A stretch of 64,000 bases of DNA from Flammeovirgaceae bacterium (GCA_027487845.1 JAIYCV010000026.1:248001-312000); one strand, 5' to 3'. Positions 40,647-50,332 are shown, numbered from the stretch's first letter. Made by a program: numbers and translations. Notes: a model not told the origin generated them from the letters alone.

Positions 40647-41111
40647 TTACTGTTGCTCTACTATTTTGCTCCATTGCTTGTCGGCCTTTTCCCTCAATCC
40701 TTTTTCATCTTTGTTCCAATCTTTTAAAGTATTGTTAGTCCAAAAATTATAAAAAAGGAAAAGCCTTCCGTCATTGATTTTGTACGTTTCTGGGTCAATT
40801 TTAACTTTTTCACCCGTTGCACCCATCGCATATGCACACCAACCACCATAGGCTGGTTCATACTTTTCAGGCGATGCCTTAAACTTATTCAGATTGGCTT
40901 CCGTAGCAAATTGGTAAATCACTCCTTTGTAAGTGAAACTTAAAGACTCTTTGCCTTCTTTGGACTTAGAATCGAAATAGCTAACAGGGTCATACCCTTG
41001 TATAGCAATGTTTTGTTTCGTGTTAAAATTTTTCTTCCTACTTGCATCTGTTTGGGAAAAAGAAAAAGAAGAGAAAAAGGTAAGAGCAATAACTAAAACG
41101 AGATTTTTCAT
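40647..41111 (-). CDS. Secreted YHS-domain protein
   Basis: From the Met at 41111 the 154-residue protein has a signal peptide (MKNLVLVIALTFFSSFSFSQ). An upstream in-frame Met ten codons earlier is less likely. The YHS domain segments are AIQGYDPVSYF, FTYKGVIYQFATEANLNKF and YEPAYGGWCAYAMG. The latter, with its Cys, matches the copper/heavy-metal-related YHS fold. It is probably a periplasmic metal-handling protein of unknown substrate. Confidence 0.85.
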   Translation of the reverse strand: MKNLVLVIALTFFSSFSFSQTDASRKKNFNTKQNIAIQGYDPVSYFDSKSKEGKESLSFTYKGVIYQFATEANLNKFKASPEKYEPAYGGWCAYAMGATGEKVKIDPETYKINDGRLFLFYNFWTNNTLKDWNKDEKGLREKADKQWSKIVEQQ

Positions 41112-41257
41112 AATTGTGCAATTTGCAACTATATACGGCAAGTTTTAGCTGCTGGATTTTTGAAAGTCTTCCGTTTGTCACTTTGGTTACATTTTCCAAA
41201 GCAAATTATTCGAAAAACGTCCTTTTCCTAAACAAATTAAGCTATCGAGCGGGTTAG

Positions 41258-41863
41258 CTATTGTGCAACATTAGCCAGTTTTAATAGTGGAATAGCATTA
41301 GCAAACTGTGTTATTTCATTTTCTGTGGTGTCGTTCACCTTCAGAGTAAGCAATGTGTTGTTAAAAGGAATCTGTAACTCAAAGTTGAGTTTGTTATCAT
41401 CTGTTCCAACCTGTTTCCTTAGGATGCCTTTGTAGCCTTGTACTTTTACGCTTTTTTGATCACTATCACCCATACCAATCATGGGCATGTTTAAAAATGC
41501 ATTAATAGAAGTGATAAATGGAGAGTTATTGACGATTTCGATAGACGCTGTTTTTGGATCATTCCCGAAAAATCTATTTACAAACAACCCGCCTGCGTAG
41601 CCAGTCGAACCGCCTGTTAACTGGTCCTCTTTCGGTTTGTAATCCATCGCACCTAACTTCGTGGGCAGCAATTTTAAAATTTCTTTAGCAATAGCTTCGT
41701 CCAAAATACCAAGCATTTGAGTCATGGCAAATCGGGCGTTGCTAAAGTCTTTGGATGCATAGGCAGTGCGTGCGCTGGTTAGCCTTTTGTCAAACTCTTG
41801 TGAAAAACCTGTGGCAACTGCGAAAAATAGTCCTATAGTTACAAATGCCTTTTTCATTTCCAT
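41258..41863 (-). CDS. Secreted protein, tandem paralogue A
   Basis: A 201-residue protein with a signal peptide (FVTIGLFFAVATGFSQ). Its core reads SARTAYASKDFSNARFAMTQML, then EILKLLPTKLGAM, followed by a strand-rich C-terminal part (SIEIVNNSPFITSINAFLN). The adjacent gene at 41873 encodes a longer protein with the same layout. The stop-to-start gap is nine bases, so both form one operon. I do not recognise the family or function. Confidence 0.7.
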   Translation of the reverse strand: MEMKKAFVTIGLFFAVATGFSQEFDKRLTSARTAYASKDFSNARFAMTQMLGILDEAIAKEILKLLPTKLGAMDYKPKEDQLTGGSTGYAGGLFVNRFFGNDPKTASIEIVNNSPFITSINAFLNMPMIGMGDSDQKSVKVQGYKGILRKQVGTDDNKLNFELQIPFNNTLLTLKVNDTTENEITQFANAIPLLKLANVAQ

Positions 41864-41872
41864 TTTCAGTTA

Positions 41873-42688
41873 TTATTGTTCTCCCAATTGCTTTTTGATC
41901 GAATCTGGATCGATCTCATTTGCTGCTTTCATAAAATCTGGTTCATTTTTAAAGTTTACCCCTTCAAAAACCAGCAAGGAAGATTGCCCAATTGGTACGC
42001 TCAATTTATATCCGCTGCTTTCCGAATATTCAATTATCGCTTTGTTTCCTTTATACTTGATTTGCTTCCAATTTTGTTGACCATTGGTTTGCTGCGCCAT
42101 TCCTCCCATGCTCATATAGGCATTTATGGAGGCCATCCAAACTGCATTGTTGGCGATGGTAAACGTAAGTTGTTTGTCTTTATCGTCTCTATACTTTCTC
42201 ATTATCGTTAATCCAGCCCAACCGTATCCGTTACTTGACACTTCATCCTGTGTTTCGTCTTTTTTCAATCCAGCGATCACATCCGGGAGCGATTTCAATA
42301 GTTGATTTCCGATCTCGAGTTCGACACCCAAAATAGCTTGTTGAACAGAATATCTTGCATCTCCGAAAGTCCCCTTTTTGTAAGCAGCTTCTGCATCCAA
42401 AAGATTTTGACCAACATCCGGTGGCGAAGAAACAAGCCCCCCACCTACATTATTGGAAGGATTGCTTTTGCCATACCGCGTAGAGCTACCTCCAGTCGCT
42501 CCCGAATTTCCTCCAGTATTTTGATTGTTACCTGTACTATTATTTTGTTCTTGGCCTAGGCCTAACTTCTCATCGAGTGCCCTTTCGGCTTTTTGTTCAG
42601 CTTTTTGCTTAAGCTTATTGAGGAACTGCGCAAAAGTATGCCCGCTTGACAATAGCATAGCTGAAACAAGAATAGAAAATATTCTCAT
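41873..42688 (-). CDS. Secreted protein, tandem paralogue B with low-complexity N-terminal linker
   Basis: The 271-residue protein has a signal peptide (ILVSAMLLSSGHTFAQ). A charged helix follows (KLKQKAEQKAERALDEKLG), then an Asn/Gly/Ser-rich linker at about 52-80. The core, AEAAYKKGTFGDARYSVQQAI, EIGNQLLKSLPDVIAG, LTFTIANNAVWMASINAYMS, corresponds position by position to paralogue A downstream. They probably arose by duplication. Function unknown. Confidence 0.7.
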   Translation of the reverse strand: MRIFSILVSAMLLSSGHTFAQFLNKLKQKAEQKAERALDEKLGLGQEQNNSTGNNQNTGGNSGATGGSSTRYGKSNPSNNVGGGLVSSPPDVGQNLLDAEAAYKKGTFGDARYSVQQAILGVELEIGNQLLKSLPDVIAGLKKDETQDEVSSNGYGWAGLTIMRKYRDDKDKQLTFTIANNAVWMASINAYMSMGGMAQQTNGQQNWKQIKYKGNKAIIEYSESSGYKLSVPIGQSSLLVFEGVNFKNEPDFMKAANEIDPDSIKKQLGEQ

Positions 42689-42836
42689 GGTTGTATGATT
42701 AAGGAAAATAAAGTTAATTGATCCAAGTTTAACTTACTACCATTTTCCTAAGAAACCCGACTAACAGTCGTTTTTTACGTTTTTATAAGTTTTTGAAACT
42801 CCCATTTCTTATTCTCTTTCCAAAAAATAAATCTGT

Positions 42837-43391
42837 ATGGAAAAAATCAAAATTTTACTACCCGTGTTCTTCTGGTCGATGATACTCTTTTCCTGCAACG
42901 AAGTCTCGTTTAAAGAGCCGCAACCAGCAGGTGTAAAATCCTTACGGGAGATTCCGCAAGAGCTTATTGGCAAGTATCAAGTGGTTGACAAAAAAAAAAA
43001 AAAAAAAAATGATTCTCTGATTATTGAATCTTGGGGTTATCATTTGAAAGATAAAGCCGAAAAAGATTGGCTGGGCAAAGGTACGTTAAGCGACTCTCTA
43101 GTCATTAAGTTTTATAAAAATTACTACTTCGTAAACTTTAGAAGTGGCGATCAATGGACGCTTCGATTAGTAAAAAGGAAACCCTCTGGTAATCTTGATT
43201 TTCTTTCAATTGATATTGAAGATGAGTCCAAGAGGGCGAACGTCATCAAAAAGCTTTCAAGCCAGTTTGAATTGAAAGAGATCAAGAAAGGAGACGATCG
43301 TTTTTATCAGATTAATCCCACTCGATCGCAGCTTTTGCAATTGATTAAAGACGGTTACTTTACCGGTAACGAACTTAAAAGAATAAAGTAG
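42837..43391 (+). CDS. Lipoprotein of unknown function containing a 20-base A-run
   Basis: The 184-residue product has a lipobox (ILFSC, Cys20). Its middle contains VVDKKKKKKND, encoded by a run of 20 adenines at 42990-43009. The remainder is a strand-rich domain with no recognised family (GDQWTLRLVKRK, LSIDIEDESKR). The run is long enough for polymerase or replication slippage to change the frame. It stands alone between divergent paralogue B and convergent AsmA-like genes. Confidence 0.6.
   Translation: MEKIKILLPVFFWSMILFSCNEVSFKEPQPAGVKSLREIPQELIGKYQVVDKKKKKKNDSLIIESWGYHLKDKAEKDWLGKGTLSDSLVIKFYKNYYFVNFRSGDQWTLRLVKRKPSGNLDFLSIDIEDESKRANVIKKLSSQFELKEIKKGDDRFYQINPTRSQLLQLIKDGYFTGNELKRIK
42990..43009 (+). 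repeat. Homopolymeric tract of 20 A within a lipoprotein gene
   Basis: Counted directly: the last base of GACA plus 19 further A before TGATTC. The tract codes for six Lys and part of an Asn. Such a tract in a reading frame is prone to frame switching. Confidence 0.9.
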
Positions 43392-43447
43392 ACCATTATA
43401 GAACGACCAAAGCAGGAAGGTGTTAACTAACGATTGGACTCAACAAA

Positions 43448-46399
43448 TTAGTTCTTTTTCCGCTTAAGTAAGTTCTGCAACTTGTTTTGCAACTGATTGA
43501 TTGGAGGTTCAGTTTTTGTTGTGTCTTTCGCCTTAGTGGTATCAGGTTTTGTTACACTATTTAAAATATTCTTGACGACATCCTGTGGTTTCTCTCCACT
43601 CAATACCTCCTTCACTGCTTCTTGAGCTTTTGTCTCAATCGCCTGGGTAACCGCCTCTTTTACTTGTTGCTTTTGCTCAGTAGTAACTAAAGACGTTTTC
43701 GGATTTTTAAATGTACCACCAACACCTATTGTCAAAGGTATCATTCCAGATGAGTTAGCAAATAAGCCTTGAAATTGCCCGCCAAGGCTAGCAGCCGGAA
43801 CGTTCAACTTCAGCGTATAGTCAATCGACTGATCCAATCCAGAGCTACCTGAAATAGTAGTTACATAACTACCAAACTTAACGTCAAAAGGTTTTACACT
43901 CAACCTTCCATTCGAGATTGCGGCCGACATCAGTACATCTTTAAGCGAGACATTATCGGTGTCATTTAACTTTGTGAGCGCTGTGATACCAGACACCAAC
44001 TTTGAATTTTTAACCGCGGCCTCTGCAATTTTTATCAACCCACCACCATTCACCGAATTTAAATTAGGCATCATATTCTGCAACAACTCTCCACTGATCT
44101 TAAAGTCGGTATTGAAATTTCCAGTTACCAACCCTGCTACGGGCGCATACGTTTTTACGACCGAAAAGGACGAAGCTGCTTGTTGAACAGAGAGATTATC
44201 AATCTTCAATGCAAAATCATATTTTGGATGTTTCAAATCTTTAGGGTTATACGAACCAGTAACGCCAAAGGCTCCGCCAAGCAGATTGAACTTTAGTCCG
44301 CTCATATTCACCACCCCATCCTTTACCAATATGTCGCCAACACCGTTTGTCATGGTGTATTCCATCATTTTCACTGTTTTGATATCTGAACTAAATAGGA
44401 AATCAATATTTTCAGGAATCTGAGTTACTTTCAGTGACGTAGTGTCTTTGCCTGCCGTGGTAGTAGTAGCGGTGGTTGGCATAAACTCATTTAGATCGAG
44501 AAGAGTAGAATTAAAGTTCACTTTTCCTTTAATTGTTTCCTTGTTTAAAACGAAACCAATATAATTGCTCACCAATCCAGTAACTGCAAAATCACTCCTA
44601 CCCAAAGTACCGATCATCTGCTTTAAAGCTATCTTTTGAGGATCTAATGTTAGATCGGCCTGACTGATTGTAACGGCATAGGGCAGATCTTTGGAAGTAA
44701 ATTTAAAATCTTTCAAAATAGCTGTTCCGCTTGTAGGGAGTTTGTCAAACCTTTTGGCCGTTACGTCTGACATTTTACCCTTGGTTTCTAAATTTGCTTT
44801 TACTTTTCCCGCCAGGGTCATACCTGCTAATGGAAATATCTTCGTCATTTTTTCTAAATCGACCCCGCCATTAGCTCTCAAATCCCAAGTGTAGTCTGCT
44901 AGGTTTTGCAGCGTAAGGCTAGCCTCTAACTTTTCACCATCAAGAAGCATTGAAAAATCACTGACATTAACAAGCGTTTCGGCCATTTTGCCGGAGGTGT
45001 TTAAAACGCTTGCACTCATTTTTACCTGCTCTAACGGCAACGGAAATTGCGCGGTTTTAGCATAACCATCAACTAACTTCATAGAGGCATTTACAGTAGG
45101 AATCGTCTTTTTAAGACTGTCATAAATCCCGTTGGCAGTGGCATTCACAGAGTAAATCCCACGTAGCTCCATCCCTTCCATCGGAAACATTTTAGTAAGT
45201 TCACCCAAGTTCAAAGCTGCTTTAAGGCTACCATTCATCTTATAGTTGGTTAGGTTTGCTATCTGCAAAGATGCATCTACCGGATTGGATCCAAAATCAA
45301 GATGTAGTTTTCTTAAATCAACCATTGTGTTGGCAATTACTCCATCTTTATTGTCGATGAGTAGATCCATATTGATATTATTAATCGCGGTTGGCAATTG
45401 AGGATATTTAAACATCGCATCTTTTACTTTTAACTCGACATTAAATGCTGGCATCTGTTTTTCGTTATAAGTACCTTTCACGAAACCAGTAAACATCAAA
45501 TCGCCTTTTGTTTCAATTTTTCCAAAATCTTTGGTGTATACACCGGGCACGAGTGATAAGATACTCTTGAAAGAATTATCAGGGCTTTTGAAAGAGATAT
45601 CCATACCAAAGTTATCCGGATTCATCTTAAACCAGCCATCCGCACTTAACGCGAAGTCATTTACTTTTGCTTTATTTTCTTTAAAGGTGAATTTCGTAAT
45701 GTTTTCACTTACCGAAATCGTGCCGTCAATCTCTGCGCGTTTATTCGTTAGCAGTTGGTACGCTCCGAAAGAGGTAGTTACAGTATCCGCAACGGTATGG
45801 GTTGTCAGGTCAAAAACATCTTGCGTAAAGTCTCCATTGCCTGTATGATTTAAACCCTTTATTTCTAGAAAATAAGTTAGGGATTGGTCGTCATAAATAA
45901 CCGAACCGTCAATGATTTCCCAATGGTCGATTCCGAAAGAAAATTTACTTGGTTCTTCAGCGGAAGAGGTAGCCACTTTTGAAGAATCGGGAAAGGTGAT
46001 TAAGTAATTGGCTTGACCATCTTTTAATACTTTGATGTTGATTTGAGGCCGTTCCAGCGTGATTCCTTTGATTCTAAGTTCGTTTCCAAATAAAACATCC
46101 TTCAAATTAAGGTCTACTCCGAATCGATCAATCACAAAAAGGGGCATCCCCTCAAAGGGAGCGCGATTAAAAACACCGAGCTCTTTTACTTCAACTGTAA
46201 CGTTAGGAAAGTTTCTGAATACCGTTAGACTGAAATTATTAACATCAAAAACTACATCAGCGTTTATGCTTTTGGCTATTTCCTTATCGATCGCAGCTTT
46301 AATATCATCCTTAAAAACGATCGGAATGATAATGGCAGCAGAAATCAACAATACAAAAAAAACACCCAATCCGATCAATATTCGCTTCAAGATTTTCAT
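43448..46399 (-). CDS. AsmA-like family envelope protein
   Basis: The 983-residue protein has one N-terminal membrane helix (LIGLGVFFVLLISAAIIIPIV) and a long periplasmic part of repeated beta segments. The start of the core resembles AsmA (KDDIKAAIDKEIAKSINADV, FSLTVFRNFPNVTVEVKEL). C-terminal regions (GLVTGNFNTDFKISGELLQ and SLKDVLMSAAISNGRLSV) fit the AsmA-like C-terminal domain. Such proteins are thought to form hydrophobic grooves for lipid transport between membranes. The C-terminal tail is low-complexity, rich in Lys, Gln and Thr. Confidence 0.85.
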   Translation of the reverse strand: MKILKRILIGLGVFFVLLISAAIIIPIVFKDDIKAAIDKEIAKSINADVVFDVNNFSLTVFRNFPNVTVEVKELGVFNRAPFEGMPLFVIDRFGVDLNLKDVLFGNELRIKGITLERPQINIKVLKDGQANYLITFPDSSKVATSSAEEPSKFSFGIDHWEIIDGSVIYDDQSLTYFLEIKGLNHTGNGDFTQDVFDLTTHTVADTVTTSFGAYQLLTNKRAEIDGTISVSENITKFTFKENKAKVNDFALSADGWFKMNPDNFGMDISFKSPDNSFKSILSLVPGVYTKDFGKIETKGDLMFTGFVKGTYNEKQMPAFNVELKVKDAMFKYPQLPTAINNINMDLLIDNKDGVIANTMVDLRKLHLDFGSNPVDASLQIANLTNYKMNGSLKAALNLGELTKMFPMEGMELRGIYSVNATANGIYDSLKKTIPTVNASMKLVDGYAKTAQFPLPLEQVKMSASVLNTSGKMAETLVNVSDFSMLLDGEKLEASLTLQNLADYTWDLRANGGVDLEKMTKIFPLAGMTLAGKVKANLETKGKMSDVTAKRFDKLPTSGTAILKDFKFTSKDLPYAVTISQADLTLDPQKIALKQMIGTLGRSDFAVTGLVSNYIGFVLNKETIKGKVNFNSTLLDLNEFMPTTATTTTAGKDTTSLKVTQIPENIDFLFSSDIKTVKMMEYTMTNGVGDILVKDGVVNMSGLKFNLLGGAFGVTGSYNPKDLKHPKYDFALKIDNLSVQQAASSFSVVKTYAPVAGLVTGNFNTDFKISGELLQNMMPNLNSVNGGGLIKIAEAAVKNSKLVSGITALTKLNDTDNVSLKDVLMSAAISNGRLSVKPFDVKFGSYVTTISGSSGLDQSIDYTLKLNVPAASLGGQFQGLFANSSGMIPLTIGVGGTFKNPKTSLVTTEQKQQVKEAVTQAIETKAQEAVKEVLSGEKPQDVVKNILNSVTKPDTTKAKDTTKTEPPINQLQNKLQNLLKRKKN

Positions 46400-46761
46400 A
46401 CTCTCTTTTTTTCAAAACAAAATTACTCAAATCAACAAGGTAAAAGACAAGCCTGAACAAAATACTTCTGCTAGAAATCCACCTTGTTAACAAAGAGCCC
46501 GATTTGAAATGTCTTTTTCCAATTTCCTGAAGAAGTAAGGCATTAACCGGCAATTCAAGGTTAAACGCTTGAAACCTTCAAAAAGTGTTGCTGACGGCTG
46601 GCCGTGTAAGTCAAGTTAACAACTCTTCAGATTTCAGCTTTCTCATTTTCATGAAATTTCGAAGCAATGGAAAAGCCTCCTTTCAAAAATTTATTGAAAA
46701 AAGAGAGACAATGTTACTAAAATGTTATTTTTGTTAACAAACAAATAACATAAATTTAATA
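46400..46761. other. Intergenic stretch between two divergent genes
   Basis: This 362-base gap lies between the starts of the AsmA-like and transglutaminase-like genes. I see no protein-coding frame worth calling. A TATTTTTG -7-like element at 46726-46733 falls inside the palindromic element at 46724-46749. Confidence 0.5.
46724..46749. promoter_or_regulatory. Imperfect palindrome around TTGTTAACAA near the transglutaminase-like gene
   Basis: The arms GTTATTT (46724-46730) and AAATAAC (46743-46749) are reverse complements. Between them lies TTGTTAACAA, a perfect ten-base palindrome with a slightly shifted centre. A TAnnTTTG -7 element overlaps it, and the start codon follows at 46762. It could be an operator or part of the promoter. 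Confidence 0.5.
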
Positions 46762-47550
46762 TTGAACCGATTTTTGATTTTAATAGTGCTTTTCGCGTCT
46801 GTTACCGGGCTTTGCCAACAGCAGCAGATAATTACTAACATAGCTTCGACCACTAGTTATGAGGCTGGCAAAACTCTTATTGAAAAAATTAATCAATTCA
46901 CCAAGTCACTTGAAAGTAAACGGTTGAATTCAGACGTAAGATTTCTGCGCAAGGTTTTTTATGAAACACATCACACGTTTCTAAAAAAGTACGAAGCGTA
47001 CAGTTCGTTAGATCAACTCGTATATAACGGGCAATATGACTGTTTGACAGCAACCACTGTATATTCCAGTGTTTTAGAAATGCTTGGTTTCGACTTTAAA
47101 ATAGTTGAAACCAATTATCATATCTTTATTCTTGTAAAAATCTCTAATAAGGAAATTCTCCTTGAAACCACTGATCGCTTGAATGGTTTTGTGACCGATT
47201 TAGCTTCGATTAATACCCGAATTTCAACTTACAAATCGAATTCCCCTACAGTAAATAATCAAAAAAGAAAAAGCTTCGAGTACTCTTTTCATCTCTTAAA
47301 AGAAGTAAAAAAAGCGGATTTGGCGGGATTACTTTATTTTAATCAAGCAATAAAAGAATTCAACAAACATAACTGGACAGCCTGTTTAGACTTACTCGGA
47401 AAATCGAGAACAATTTACGATTCACCAAGAATAAAAGAAATATCGGACTTAGCAAGGCTAATGATAACCCAAGATGTATCTCATGAAATTATAGCCAACA
47501 AAGGCGAGCCTAAAACTGGGAACGGCACAAAACTGAACCCAAGTTACTAG
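46762..47550 (+). CDS. Secreted transglutaminase-like protein
   Basis: The 262-residue protein has a signal peptide (FLILIVLFASVTGLCQ). A transglutaminase-like catalytic layout follows: Cys94 in GQYDCLTATTVYSSVLEMLG, His120 in TNYHIFILVK and Asp138 in LLETTDRL. Members of this fold are cysteine proteases, peptide cross-linkers or SirB1-like proteins. After about residue 190 the protein becomes helical. The TTG start at 46762 gives the signal peptide directly. Its 3' end overlaps the OmpA gene by four bases. Confidence 0.7.
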   Translation: MNRFLILIVLFASVTGLCQQQQIITNIASTTSYEAGKTLIEKINQFTKSLESKRLNSDVRFLRKVFYETHHTFLKKYEAYSSLDQLVYNGQYDCLTATTVYSSVLEMLGFDFKIVETNYHIFILVKISNKEILLETTDRLNGFVTDLASINTRISTYKSNSPTVNNQKRKSFEYSFHLLKEVKKADLAGLLYFNQAIKEFNKHNWTACLDLLGKSRTIYDSPRIKEISDLARLMITQDVSHEIIANKGEPKTGNGTKLNPSY

Positions 47551-48260
47551 TTTTTTAAAATCCTTATTTCCACACGCCTGTTTAGAGCGCGTTGTTTGGG
47601 GTCATTTCCTAAATAAATCGGTTTAGTACCTCCAAACGCCTTAGTGTCAACTCTATTTGATGCGATTCCTTTGGAAATCAAGTATTTTTTAACTGCAGAT
47701 ACTCGTTTTTTACTCAACACCATATTCTCACGGCCAACAGCACTGTTTGCGTCTTTCTCTGTATGCCCTTCTATTTGAATTTTCATGCTAGGCTTTTCGA
47801 TAAGCGTCTTGGCAATTTCATCTAGTTCATTATGCGCGGCAGGCAAAATATCCCAGCGTTCTCTTTCAAATTTCAAGCTGTTTAACGCAATCACCTTGCT
47901 CAATTCGGGTTCTGGGGCTGCCTTAGGTGCCGCATACATTAATTCGACATCCTTAACCACCTTTCTCGATGAATTTGCCGTGGCCGGATCGAGTGTTGTT
48001 ATGTATGTTTCGAATCCGTCAGCCTCAACAGTTATCGTATACTTATCATTATCAAAAAGTGGAAAGGCATATTCGCTCCCCATCCGCGAGCCGACCTTAT
48101 TTCCATAAGGTAAACTTTGGAATGAAACCTTAGCAATCACAGCCTGCTTATTGGAAGCATTCATGATCTTGCCTTGAGCGAAAATGGTAGTATCTGACGA
48201 TTGAGCCTGAATAAATCTGATCGACAGTAAAAACAACCCAAAAACCGTCCACTTTCTCAT
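47547..48260 (-). CDS. OmpA-family protein with short carboxypeptidase-regulatory-like domain
   Basis: The 237-residue protein has a signal peptide (FGLFLLSIRFIQAQ). A small beta domain comes next (AQGKIMNASNKQAVIAKVSF), then a peptidoglycan-binding OmpA domain (MKIQIEGHTEKDAN, SKKRVSAVKKYLI, QRALNRRVEIRIL). It anchors the outer membrane to peptidoglycan. It is preceded by a longer OmpA protein with the same final layout, 17 bases upstream; the two appear co-transcribed and related. Confidence 0.9.
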   Translation of the reverse strand: MRKWTVFGLFLLSIRFIQAQSSDTTIFAQGKIMNASNKQAVIAKVSFQSLPYGNKVGSRMGSEYAFPLFDNDKYTITVEADGFETYITTLDPATANSSRKVVKDVELMYAAPKAAPEPELSKVIALNSLKFERERWDILPAAHNELDEIAKTLIEKPSMKIQIEGHTEKDANSAVGRENMVLSKKRVSAVKKYLISKGIASNRVDTKAFGGTKPIYLGNDPKQRALNRRVEIRILKN

Positions 48261-48277
48261 AGGCCAAATGTCATTAA

Positions 48278-50332
48278 TTAAAGCTTAATAATCTTAAATT
48301 CGACCCTTCTGTTTTGCTGTCTTCCTTCAGGTGTCACATTTGTAGCCTTCGGTTTGCGCTCTCCAAAGGCCTTAACTGCTACTTTGCCCTTAGATGCACC
48401 TTTTTCGATCAGATATTGAGCAACTGAATTCGCGCGCGCTTCTGACAATTTCATATTATACAAGTCCGACCCGATATCATCTGTGTGACCTTCTATCTCA
48501 ACCTCCATCGAAGGCTTCGATATCAACAGTTCAGCTATCCGATTCAATTCAGGGAACGACTCTTCACTTAGAGTAGTTTTCTTATACTCAAAAAATAAAT
48601 TATTCAACGTTATTCGAACATTTTCCTCTGGTTTTGCAATTACGATGGACTTGAGAGCAACATCATTATTTGCTAGTGTCTTATCCACTTTTAAGTCGGA
48701 TAAATCCAAATTTTGGTTCTCGCTCAAGAAGCCTTCCGCTTCTGCACGTACTCCATATTTTTTCCCTCCAGGCAAATGGATTTCATACTCCCCAGTGCTA
48801 GGGTCAGACTGCGTAACACCTACTTCTTTTCCGCTTGGTAACTCCTCGTAAATTATTTTTGCCGAAATAGGTTTTTGTGTTTTGGAATCCAACAGTTTTC
48901 CTTTAACAATTATGACGGGATCTGGAATAATGAGTACCGGCATCTTGATTCTAAAAATATCAGTATTTTCGGCTGTTACCCCTCTTGAATAATAAGCATA
49001 CTCACTGGTAGATGGGATGTTGAAGAACAAATCATCAAGAGCAGAATTAATATCTGGACCGAGGTTTTGAGGAGAAGACCATTTAGTCCAAGTTTCATCT
49101 AACCTCTTTGTTAAATAAATATCTGCTCCGCCAAATCCACTAAACCCAGTAGACGAAAAGTAGAGTGATTTATCATCTGATGCTAAGAATGGACTGGTCT
49201 CATCGGCTAGCGTATTAACTACATCGCCCAGATTTAAAGGTTTTGTCCAAGTGCTATCTTTTTTAATAAAACTAACATAAAGATCTCGCTCGCCTTTAGA
49301 ATCCTCTCTTTCAGCAGCCATCAAAAGAACTTTTCTCGTGTTTGCCAGAAAATAATTAGCTTTTTCGCTGTAATTGTATTCATCTTCTATCACAATGGGC
49401 TTCGGCTTCGTCCAGGTGTTTCCTACTTTCGTGCTTATGGAAACCCCCGCCTCCATTTTCCCCTTATCTAAATATCTGTTCCCCAATAACATAATAACTG
49501 CTTGCCCATCGGGAGTTGGCGAGGATATAGAATTTATGAAATTTGGTTTGTTGTTATTGAATTGTGGGCCAATATTTTTAGCCAACTGCCATTTACCATC
49601 ACTACCAAGTTCAGAATACCAAATGTCTTCTGTATCTTTCACTCCACCTACGTTGTCAGGGTGGTTCTTCCTGCTAAAATAGAGTGTCTTACCATCGGGT
49701 GAGAGTAACGGATTTAATTCGCTTGCCTCGCTATTTACGTTTTTGTCTAATTGTTCCACTAAAATTCCTTTAGCCAACAATGCTGGAATATCAAGATTCG
49801 TGCTAATTGGAATATCCGAATCCGCTATACCAACCGCATCGATCGAAAAATAATCTGTAAGTGATTTGCCATCAAATTCTAATTTTATGGCTGCCACCTT
49901 GTAAGGTGTCATTTCCATTGAAACATATTGTATTTGTGACTTCAATGGTACCGCTTTAGGGTTAAAGGTTTTCACTAGATACTCTTTCCCAGACTCATCG
50001 TAGGTGTAAACCTTAAAGAGTGCGCCAGGGTTATAAGTCTCAGCGATTGCTATCTGTTGTATTTTCATCGGATTAGCAAAACCGAGCTTTATCCATTCAC
50101 TTCTTCTTGGCTTTTCGGGAGTCCAAGCATTTGGATTTTGACCTCCCGCAGGCAAAACATTTGGCTTGCCAAGCGCCTGCTGTGCAGAATACTGGGTGGG
50201 TGTAAGTTCACTTGAAAAGCCAATCACTTTAGAAGCCCATTGCACTGTTTGACTAGCGGCATTAAAACTCAAAAGGGAAGCAATAATGGAAAAACCTATA
50301 AATCGTTGCATAAAACCTATTTTAAAATCCAA
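48278..50332 (-). CDS. OmpA-family protein with discoidin-like, PD40 and CNA-like domains
   Basis: The 684-residue protein has a signal peptide. A galactose-binding/discoidin-like domain at about 40-170 comes first (EWIKLGFANPMKIQQIAIAE). WD40-like PD40 beta repeats follow (KTLYFSRKN, SPTPDGQAVIM, KSLYFSSTGFSGFGGADIY). A carboxypeptidase-regulatory-like domain near 470-540 precedes the C-terminal OmpA domain (MEVEIEGHTDDIG, QQNRRVEFKII). The architecture recalls Bacteroidota proteins linked to the outer-membrane secretion or gliding apparatus, but the match is general. Confidence 0.9.
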   Translation of the reverse strand: MDFKIGFMQRFIGFSIIASLLSFNAASQTVQWASKVIGFSSELTPTQYSAQQALGKPNVLPAGGQNPNAWTPEKPRRSEWIKLGFANPMKIQQIAIAETYNPGALFKVYTYDESGKEYLVKTFNPKAVPLKSQIQYVSMEMTPYKVAAIKLEFDGKSLTDYFSIDAVGIADSDIPISTNLDIPALLAKGILVEQLDKNVNSEASELNPLLSPDGKTLYFSRKNHPDNVGGVKDTEDIWYSELGSDGKWQLAKNIGPQFNNNKPNFINSISSPTPDGQAVIMLLGNRYLDKGKMEAGVSISTKVGNTWTKPKPIVIEDEYNYSEKANYFLANTRKVLLMAAEREDSKGERDLYVSFIKKDSTWTKPLNLGDVVNTLADETSPFLASDDKSLYFSSTGFSGFGGADIYLTKRLDETWTKWSSPQNLGPDINSALDDLFFNIPSTSEYAYYSRGVTAENTDIFRIKMPVLIIPDPVIIVKGKLLDSKTQKPISAKIIYEELPSGKEVGVTQSDPSTGEYEIHLPGGKKYGVRAEAEGFLSENQNLDLSDLKVDKTLANNDVALKSIVIAKPEENVRITLNNLFFEYKKTTLSEESFPELNRIAELLISKPSMEVEIEGHTDDIGSDLYNMKLSEARANSVAQYLIEKGASKGKVAVKAFGERKPKATNVTPEGRQQNRRVEFKIIKL

